Source: Stigonema ocellatum SAG 48.90 = DSM 106950
GTDB lineage: Bacteria; Cyanobacteriota; Cyanobacteriia; Cyanobacteriales; Nostocaceae
Reading direction: 5' to 3'
Assembly: GCA_016903675.1 (NCBI GenBank)
Contig: JADQBA010000034.1
Span: 1-64,000, forward strand
DNA length: 64,000 bases
Under the pieces are notes generated by a model. The model had not been told where the DNA came from and ran no database searches. It saw only the letters and a list, made by a program, of their open reading frames with translations. The translations under genes were made by a program, and so were the position numbers. Within the stretch, counting starts at the first letter, position 1. Each line of letters begins with the position of its first letter. Of the stretch, positions 58,550-64,000 are shown one piece after another.

Positions 58550-59209
58550 ATGGAAACTGAGAAAAACCTGCCAATTGAGCATCAAAATGTACCAACAGAG
58601 CACCGTGGGTTGCATGAATTTTTGTACAGTTCTGACGACGAACACACCGCTATTGAAGTAACTCTAACGCCTGATTTGGTAAATAATGCTGTAGAAGTCG
58701 TACCATTGGAGACTTGGTGTGCATCTGACCAGAATAGGAAAATTGCAGGTGTTTACGCGGTTTTGGATACAGAAGGCTACACGCAGTACATTGGCTATTC
58801 CCGGAATGTCTTACTTTCCTTGAACGGTCATTTGAGCCAAAATGGTGAGCAAAAGTGTGCTTTCGTGCGCGTACAGACATTCAAGTTCCCGAAGCGCCAA
58901 GATATGGAAGATTTGCGCTCCGATTGGATCGCATCCTTAGGGAGCATTCCACCTGGTAATGCGTCAGAGAGTGAAATGTGGGCAAGATCGGTTGGCGAAG
59001 TTGCGAATGCGGTGATGTCAGAGGCCCAACGCAAAGCCTACGAGGAAAAAAAGCTGAAATTGCGTCAAGCGATGGCTGACACAAACCTTTCTAAAGAGTC
59101 AGTTTCAATTGATGGGAATGATGCTCTTCGTCGGCGTCAATTAGAAGCTGCTGTGGAGAACGATAATTGGAGTACAATTATCGACGCACAGACGCAGGAA
59201 ACCAAGTAG
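58550..59209 (+). CDS. GIY-YIG nuclease-like protein
   Basis: 219 residues from ATG 58550 (ATG 58520 and the frame back to 58466 are alternatives). The core is IAGVYAVLDTEGYTQYIGYSRNVLLSLNGHL: the GIY position reads GVY, the YIG motif is exact, and the conserved Arg follows in SRN. QDMEDLRSDWIASLGSIPPGN continues the fold. A charged C-terminal helix follows. Related stand-alone proteins are found in cyanobacteria; the role is unknown. The gene lies between two R3 elements (58318-58454 and 59228-59361). Confidence 0.75.
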   Translation: METEKNLPIEHQNVPTEHRGLHEFLYSSDDEHTAIEVTLTPDLVNNAVEVVPLETWCASDQNRKIAGVYAVLDTEGYTQYIGYSRNVLLSLNGHLSQNGEQKCAFVRVQTFKFPKRQDMEDLRSDWIASLGSIPPGNASESEMWARSVGEVANAVMSEAQRKAYEEKKLKLRQAMADTNLSKESVSIDGNDALRRRQLEAAVENDNWSTIIDAQTQETK

Positions 59210-59227
59210 AGAAGCAATTCAAAATTC

Positions 59228-59361
59228 GGCGTTGCTGAATCCCGGTCATGAAAATGATTTCGTTTAATTCCTACTCCTTGACCAGACGCGATCAGGCACT
59301 GAGTGCCGCAACGAGAGGCGCGTCTGGTCACTCGGATTCATACGGCAAGATCAGCAACGCC
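59228..59361. mobile_element. R3 MITE-like element, right of the GIY-YIG gene
   Basis: 134 bp: ATTC-GGCGTTGCTGAAT at the left, GATCAGCAACGCC-GAAT at the right. The inner hairpin GACCAGACGCGATC ... GGCGCGTCTGGTC resembles sequence inside the R5 element at 62364-62478. It starts 18 bases after the GIY-YIG stop. Confidence 0.85.
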
Positions 59362-59554
59362 GAATACTGAGCCTGAGAAACCCGGTATCTGGGAGATACC
59401 GGGTTTCTTTATCTCACGAATGATTTACGAATGCTATAGTTATGTTCGTAATTGCGATGAGCGCGTACCCCTTCGGGGATGCCGTTCGCGCAGTACTCAT
59501 TACTGCCTTTCAAGGAGTTCTATCAGCAAGTATGGTGAAATTCTCCAAACCAGT

Positions 59555-59692
59555 ATCGGTTCGATCCGAGGCGTTGTCATCGTAACTGTTACCCATACAG
59601 AAAGACAAAACAAAATTCGCCTAATTTCCGCCCGAAAAGCTACCCCAAAAGAAAGGAGACAATACAATGACTATCTCAGACAAGAGACTTAA
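59555..59692 (+). pseudogene. brnT: BrnT toxin, C-terminal half only
   Basis: 45 residues: IGSIRGVVIVTVTHTERQNKIRLISARKATPKERRQYNDY. This is the conserved C-terminal half of BrnT ribonuclease toxins (VVVYTER...IRIISARKAT..E...Y). The N-terminal half (about 45 residues, normally starting W(D/N)..K...N..KHG) is missing; upstream sequence is repeat (CCCCTTCGGGG). It overlaps brnA by 26 bases, as in intact brnTA. Confidence 0.75.
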
Positions 59693-59915
59693 AGAATTAG
59701 AGAATATTCCAGATTCTGCCATAGATACCTCTGATATTCCCGAATTAGATAATAACTTTTGGGAAAACGCCCAAATGGTGAAACCAATCACTAAAAAGGC
59801 CATTTCTATTCGTATAGATGATGACATTTTAGACTGGTTTAAAAGTCAAGGTAAAAACTATCAAACCTTAATAAATACCGTTCTTCGTTCCTATGTCAAT
59901 CATCAGCAAAAATAG
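59667..59915 (+). CDS. brnA: BrnA antitoxin
   Basis: 82 residues. The N-terminal toxin-wrapping part is DTSDIPELDNNFWENAQMVKP, and the C-terminal DNA-binding part is KKAISIRIDDDILDWFKSQGKNYQTLINTVLRSYV, both signatures of BrnA. The antitoxin is whole while its toxin is truncated. Confidence 0.92.
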   Translation: MTISDKRLKELENIPDSAIDTSDIPELDNNFWENAQMVKPITKKAISIRIDDDILDWFKSQGKNYQTLINTVLRSYVNHQQK

Positions 59916-60326
59916 TGCTTTATGTCTTCGGTGCGATCGCCGACGAATGTAGGTTAGGTCGAAGCATGAGACTCAACAAGTGCGATCGCTGCACGTCGCG
60001 TCATAATAGGGGGAGTCGATGCCGACCCATGAGCAAGCGATCGCCTGACAGTACAACTTCAGTCAATCACTCCCCGAATTTTGCACTCATCATCATGTTG
60101 ACTTGAAAAAGCCATCAAGCAAGCCCATATCCGGTATACGGACGCTTATTGGCACTGGGTTCGACTACTGGTTGGGTAGCTCAGATGAAACCTCTGCACT
60201 AATGTTTCAGCTATCTACAATCCACGTTCTATCTGATTAAGTGCATAAGTTGATTTCACTTACACCTAGTTAAGAATGCAGCTATGATGACTTATGTCTT
60301 CTTGGTTCAAAACCCTACTAAGTTAA
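59916..60326. other. Intergenic region holding the right 38-bp direct repeat (60143-60180)
   Basis: It contains several HIP1 sites, the CCCATATCCGGTATACGGACGCTTAT motif (60123-60148) and the exact second copy of the 54179-54216 repeat. There is no gene. Beyond 60180 lies ordinary upstream sequence of the GH13 gene. Confidence 0.7.
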
Positions 60327-62366
60327 ATGAACACAGATATCCTCAACCGCAAGCAAACCCACTTCATACTCTGGCGACCTGGTTCTGACAAGCTAGCTCC
60401 CAAACTCTTGATTGGACTAGGCACCCAACCAATATCCCAGTATAAAGAAATTCCTTTGACGCCCAATCGCGAATTTCCCGAACTTTGGCAGGTAGCCGCC
60501 GCAGAATGTGAATTAGAAGAAGACAAGGTTTATTATTACTGGTTTAAAGTCGGTAACACTGAACCATCTGATGAAAGTAACAAAAACAAGGTACTTTACT
60601 GCACTGACCCAATAGCGTATACTATTGACCGTCGTGCTAATGCCCCTGTACCCAAAGATGTTCCAGCAGGTATGACAGGCATCCCTAATATTGCTCCTGC
60701 TAGCGTCATTCTTTACCAAGGCGGTAAGTTAGTCCCCTGCGACCCAGAGGGGCAAACACCAAATTGGAGTGATGACCCAACGCCTGCAACTTTACCCACA
60801 AATAACAGACTGGTTATCTATGAACTGCCTACTCGCTGGACTAACATCACCTCTAGCGGTGGCATTGACATTGGCAATGGTACTTTCCAAGACGTCTTAG
60901 CCCTTCTCGTTGCCGAAAAGACATCCCCAACCTTCCCGACGGTCGCCGCTTTCAATAATCGCGCCCATCTGCTAGAACTAGGCATCACCGCCCTGGAACT
61001 GTTACCCCCTGCCGATAGCAATCAATCGGAAACATGGGGTTACGGAACTGCAAACTTCTTTGCTGCTAACTATTTCCTCGGTCTTCCAGATGGCAGTAAA
61101 CAACCAACAGCATCCTTTGACTTGACAAATCTGATTAAGACTTGCCATCAAAACGGGATTCGCTTCTTCAAAGATGCGGTTATGGCATTTTGCACAGATA
61201 TGCCTTACCGCAACATTAACTATCTTGACTTCCTCATCAAATTCACCAAACCAGGCGATCGCAATCCTGACCCAGAACAGGGTGGACGCGATGGTTTTGG
61301 TGGAGATTTAATTAAGTACCGCTACCAAGTGCAAGGATATAGCCCCATCAACGGCAAAAAGTCCGATATCTATCCGTCACGGGAGTTGATGAAGGCATAT
61401 ATTTATCATTGGATGGATTACTACCGCATTGATGGCTTGCGCTTGGACAGCGTAAACAACATCAACAACTACGATTTCTTGCTTGAACTCAAAGACTTCT
61501 CCCGTAGTTTTTGGAGACAAAGGGGAGGACGGGAAGATAATTTCTTGGTGGTTGGGGAAGAGTTGAGTGTGCCTTTAGCCCTCATCGAGCAAAACCGCTT
61601 AGACGGGATGTGGAACGAGAAATTTAAGTATATCATTAGGGAAGTGATACTGGGGCGCAACAGTCAGAGTGAACCAAGTTTCGAGTGGAGTGTTCGCAAG
61701 ATGATTGATTGTCGTCTGCTGGGCTTCCGCGATGGCTCTCAAGCTGTCAACTACATCACCTCCCACGATGTAGGTGGTCCTGGAAATGAGCGTCTCTACA
61801 ACTGGTTAGAGTTTGCAGGTGTGTCTGAAAAAGAACAGCGTGCCAAGTTGGCTTTTGTTTGCTTGCTCACCGCTGTTGGCATTCCTATGATTCTCGCCGG
61901 AGATGAGTTTGTAGACCAAATGGATTTGGATATCTTTAGCAGTCCTGACAAGGATCGCAATAAACAAATAGACCCGGTTAACTACAGCCGTCTTGATGAT
62001 GCATGGCGACGGCGAGTTTTTGATTATGTGGCAAGGCTTGTCAAGTTCCGTACCACCTCCAATGCCTTGGCTACAAACGACACTAACTTTATCCACATTG
62101 ATTTTGAGGACGGCAAACGAGTCTTGGTTTGGCAACGAGGTACGGGAGACGACCTTGTGGTTGTGGTAGCTAATTTTTCTGATTGGGGTACAACAGACCC
62201 AGGCAATCCCAACTCTAAGTACACAATTCCTAACTGGCCCAGTCTTCCCCAAGGCAAAAAGTGGCGTGAAATTACCCAACAGCGAGATGTCTCTATAGAA
62301 TGGGCAGGTAAAGAACCTGTGTTTCCTTGGGAAGCAAAGGTGTATGCCATGTTCAAAAGTCAATAG
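60327..62366 (+). CDS. GH13 alpha-amylase family glycoside hydrolase
   Basis: 679 residues. An N-terminal beta-sandwich (about 1-115) is followed by the (beta/alpha)8 barrel. The catalytic nucleophile Asp lies in IDGLRLDSVNN, the acid/base Glu in FLVVGEELS, and the third Asp in NYITSHDVGGPGNERLYNW. A C-terminal beta domain follows. There is no signal peptide, so it is cytosolic, probably acting on glycogen or maltodextrins; pullulanase, isoamylase or branching-type specificity cannot be told. The TAG stop is supplied by the first bases of an R5 element, so the original C-terminus may have differed. Confidence 0.9.
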   Translation: MNTDILNRKQTHFILWRPGSDKLAPKLLIGLGTQPISQYKEIPLTPNREFPELWQVAAAECELEEDKVYYYWFKVGNTEPSDESNKNKVLYCTDPIAYTIDRRANAPVPKDVPAGMTGIPNIAPASVILYQGGKLVPCDPEGQTPNWSDDPTPATLPTNNRLVIYELPTRWTNITSSGGIDIGNGTFQDVLALLVAEKTSPTFPTVAAFNNRAHLLELGITALELLPPADSNQSETWGYGTANFFAANYFLGLPDGSKQPTASFDLTNLIKTCHQNGIRFFKDAVMAFCTDMPYRNINYLDFLIKFTKPGDRNPDPEQGGRDGFGGDLIKYRYQVQGYSPINGKKSDIYPSRELMKAYIYHWMDYYRIDGLRLDSVNNINNYDFLLELKDFSRSFWRQRGGREDNFLVVGEELSVPLALIEQNRLDGMWNEKFKYIIREVILGRNSQSEPSFEWSVRKMIDCRLLGFRDGSQAVNYITSHDVGGPGNERLYNWLEFAGVSEKEQRAKLAFVCLLTAVGIPMILAGDEFVDQMDLDIFSSPDKDRNKQIDPVNYSRLDDAWRRRVFDYVARLVKFRTTSNALATNDTNFIHIDFEDGKRVLVWQRGTGDDLVVVVANFSDWGTTDPGNPNSKYTIPNWPSLPQGKKWREITQQRDVSIEWAGKEPVFPWEAKVYAMFKSQ

Positions 62367-62478
62367 ACATAGTCGTGAAAAAGAATGACCATTAGCCTCT
62401 CGTTGCGGCACGAAGTGCCAGATCGCGTCTGGTCAAGGATGGAAGGTAAGACATAATTAATTTTTCCGACTATGTCTA
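62364..62478. mobile_element. R5 MITE-like element
   Basis: 115 bp with ends TAGACATAGTCGTGAAAAA and TTTTTCCGACTATGTCTA. A further left end (TTAGACATAGTCGTGAAAAA) follows at once at 62479-62499. Others: 16311-16404, a left end at 14717-14735, and a right end near 42000-42018. The interior has CTCTCGTTGCGGCACGAAGTGCC. Confidence 0.8.
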
Positions 62479-62499
62479 TTAGACATAGTCGTGAAAAAT

Positions 62500-62650
62500 A
62501 CGAGGACTCAGGACTACTACGAACAAATCATCACAAACCAAGCTTTCGTTCCGTCGCCAGACTACTAGTACTCCACCACACTAATTGTGAGGGGTAGAAC
62601 TTCTCCGTGTCTCCGCGTCTCCCCGTCTCCGCGTCTCCGTGTCTAAAATC
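62500..62650. repeat. CTCCGCGTCTCCGTGT tandem repeats
   Basis: CTCCGTGTCTCCGCGTCTCC units lie at about 62602-62645, just beyond the cupin gene's stop. The rest (62500-62600) shows no gene. Confidence 0.7.
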
Positions 62651-62654
62651 GGTA

Positions 62655-63167
62655 TTATTTAAAACGGCAGGGCTGATCTATGGTCGGAGTTTCTTCGAGT
62701 TGCACAATCATCAGAACAGCAGGCACATCTCCTACTGTTCCAGAGAGGTGACCCTTACGACCTTGCGCGTCCGTTTTCGTACCCTGGTCTTCTCCAAATG
62801 AGATTTCCCCAGAACCCATCTCCACTCGATGGCCGTCCATAGTCTCTACAAACCAGCGTCCTGACAGGGGGATGATCCACTGTGGCTTCGGGTTCTCATG
62901 CCAGCTTCCAACCCATCCAACGGGCTGCACACTAAAGATAATTGTAGCACCAACTTGGTTCAACTTGTCCAGCCACTGGGGAGAGGCAGGTGGTTGTATG
63001 CTTTTGAGGATGAAATCCTGAATTTGGCAACGAGACTGATGGCTTACGCCGTCGCCATCAGTCCACACATGCCAGTAGTCAATCGTCGGCGGTGTTGGAC
63101 TCTCATTAGCATCACTTGATTGAGATGCTGTACTCTTGTGCGATGGGTTATCTTGCATGGAAATCAA
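62655..63167 (-). CDS. Cupin-fold protein
   Basis: 170 residues. The Ser/Asn/Pro-rich first 28 residues have no fold. A cupin-like barrel follows: VGSWHENPKPQWIIPLSGRWFVETMDGHRVEMGSGEISFGEDQ. The first cupin motif has His in WHENP but lacks the full HxH. The second has GHLSGTVGD with one His. Metal binding is therefore uncertain. Related small proteins are annotated simply as cupin domain-containing. Confidence 0.75.
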   Translation of the reverse strand: MISMQDNPSHKSTASQSSDANESPTPPTIDYWHVWTDGDGVSHQSRCQIQDFILKSIQPPASPQWLDKLNQVGATIIFSVQPVGWVGSWHENPKPQWIIPLSGRWFVETMDGHRVEMGSGEISFGEDQGTKTDAQGRKGHLSGTVGDVPAVLMIVQLEETPTIDQPCRFK

Positions 63168-63523
63168 TGGTTCTTTTTAATTCAACGGTACTATAAGAAA
63201 AACATCCAGTTATTGGAGGTTACAGCAGTTTTCACCTCAATGAACCACACCGTTTGTAGGGGCGTAAGGTCGTCGCGCCCCTACGACTGTGGTCTATTTA
63301 CCTGAAAATGGCTGTAAATTGCAATAGTTACTTTTTTATAAGGTATCTCTCAATGACGGACAGCTAAACCATCAAAGGAGGTAGTTCATTTAAAATCTAT
63401 AAGTGGTAGACCATACCATAAATACAAAACATCTAAACCTGAGAATGATGCAGGTTTCTAATTGCCCTAATCAATATTTAAATAACTGATACAAAAGTTG
63501 ATCCGCTTTCATGAGGTTTATAT
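63168..63523. other. Intergenic region between divergent genes
   Basis: GTAGGGGCGTAAGGTCGTCGCGCCCCTAC (63256-63284) is a hairpin repeat. From 63320 the sequence is AT-rich and could hold the promoter of the hydrolase gene. No gene is seen. Confidence 0.5.
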
Positions 63524-64000
63524 ATGTTTTTACCAACCGGTTTTGGAGAACGCTCCATCATGACCACCTTGGGAAGAATGGTTTACTACACCGCAACTGA
63601 AGCACCATGGTATACCAACAATGCGGCTCATTCAAGGGAGACGCTAGTTTTTTTTCACGCCTTCGGGGGAGGGTCGTCTGCGTATGAGTGGTCTAAGGTG
63701 TATCCAGCTTTCGCCGCCGAGTATGGTATTTTGGCACCAGACTTAATTGGTTGGGGACGATCCGACCATCCAGCTCGAAATTATCAAATAGAGGACTACA
63801 TTAAGGTTCTCATTGAGTTTGTGGAGAATACTTGCAGTCGTCCTGTGACGGTTATTGCGTCTGGTTTGACAGCAGCTTTCACCATTCGCGCTGCCATTCT
63901 TCGCCCCGATTTGTTCAAGTCTTTGTTTTTGGTTACGCCTGCTGGTCTTGCTGAATTCGGACAAGATTACCGCCGCAGCTTCTCTGCGCAGGTTGTTAAC
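63524..64000 (+). CDS. Alpha/beta hydrolase, 5' part (runs off the window)
   Basis: 159 residues from ATG 63524 to the window edge, with no stop. The oxyanion region is LVFFHAFGGGSSAYEWSKV, followed by ILAPDLIGWGRSDHP. The nucleophile elbow is TVIASGLTAAFTIRAA, in which Ser is the likely nucleophile (the usual GxSxG reads A-S-G). This is a typical alpha/beta-hydrolase start; the His and Asp of the triad lie mostly beyond the window. The substrate is unknown. Confidence 0.85.
   Translation, partial: MFLPTGFGERSIMTTLGRMVYYTATEAPWYTNNAAHSRETLVFFHAFGGGSSAYEWSKVYPAFAAEYGILAPDLIGWGRSDHPARNYQIEDYIKVLIEFVENTCSRPVTVIASGLTAAFTIRAAILRPDLFKSLFLVTPAGLAEFGQDYRRSFSAQVVN

Noticed and set aside
58318..59361. 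Treating the GIY-YIG unit as a proven composite transposon
   Set aside because: The 10-base flanks outside the two R3 copies do not match each other, so no target duplication supports joint movement.
61806..62411. 201-codon open frame antisense to the GH13 gene
   Set aside because: It overlaps the catalytic domain of a clear GH13 enzyme, shows no domain features, and ends in the R5 repeat.
11261..64000. Searched for the 3' half of the flavodiiron gene and a second copy of the GGTACA junction
   Set aside because: No open frame with the missing diiron ligands, the flavodoxin domain or the flavin-reductase domain was found on either strand; the right junction cannot be placed.

Overview
The window comes from a filamentous, probably heterocyst-forming cyanobacterium (Nostocales type). 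The evidence is a cyanobacterial ATP synthase operon with both b' and b subunits, many GCGATCGC (HIP1) sites, heptamer-type short tandem repeats in most gaps, abundant small inverted-repeat elements, and a flavodiiron gene interrupted next to a XisF-type recombinase. No rRNA gene, tRNA gene, CRISPR array or intact transposase gene was seen.

Layout. 0.3-6.7 kb holds atpI-atpB-atpE-atpF'-atpF-atpH-atpA-atpG, with every gap except atpI-atpB and atpF-atpH filled by repeats. 7.0-7.4 kb is tmRNA (ssrA) with its terminator. 7.4-8.5 kb is a protein with a duplicated HNH-like domain. 9.2-11.3 kb is the 5' part of a flavodiiron (Flv1/Flv3-type) gene cut off beside a large serine recombinase; its 3' part is not in the window. 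11.4-14.7 kb has an HNH nuclease pair, a frameshifted AAA ATPase and a toxin-antitoxin pair. 14.9-19.9 kb has a site-2 protease, an H-NOX/HNOBA-kinase operon and a VWA protein. 19.9-32.97 kb is a two-partner-secretion block: FHA-like exoprotein, DUF928, CHASE2 hybrid kinase, response regulator-kinase, TPR-CHAT protease and TpsB pore. It is bracketed by perfect 21-bp direct repeats. 33-37.7 kb holds a histidine kinase, a Ser/Thr kinase and a stand-alone KdpD-type sensor. 38.3-41 kb holds a pentapeptide protein and a di-heme peroxidase between inverted copies of a multi-hairpin repeat. 42.2-46.8 kb has ureA, a beta/gamma-crystallin-UreB fusion, a truncated P450 and ureG-ureD-ureE; ureC and ureF are absent. 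48.1-53.9 kb is an alpha-2-macroglobulin lipoprotein gene with a repeat inserted in frame. 54.2-60.2 kb is an island of whole and broken toxin-antitoxin modules bracketed by perfect 38-bp direct repeats. 60.3-64 kb holds a GH13 glycosidase, a cupin and the start of an alpha/beta hydrolase.

How the parts work together. The 5' operon makes the thylakoid F1Fo ATP synthase. H-NOX and its kinase form a gas-sensing pair. The TPS block couples sensory kinases to a cell-surface secretion pathway and a caspase-like protease. The strongest candidates for something new are the calcium-binding crystallin domain fused to urease beta, the interrupted flavodiiron gene, the direct-repeat-bracketed TPS/CHAT block, and two small inverted-repeat element families that leave 10-bp target duplications, one visible as a filled site against an empty site in the same window.

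All identifications come from reading sequence and translated motifs. No database search was possible, so family names rest on recognised motifs and remembered family features.
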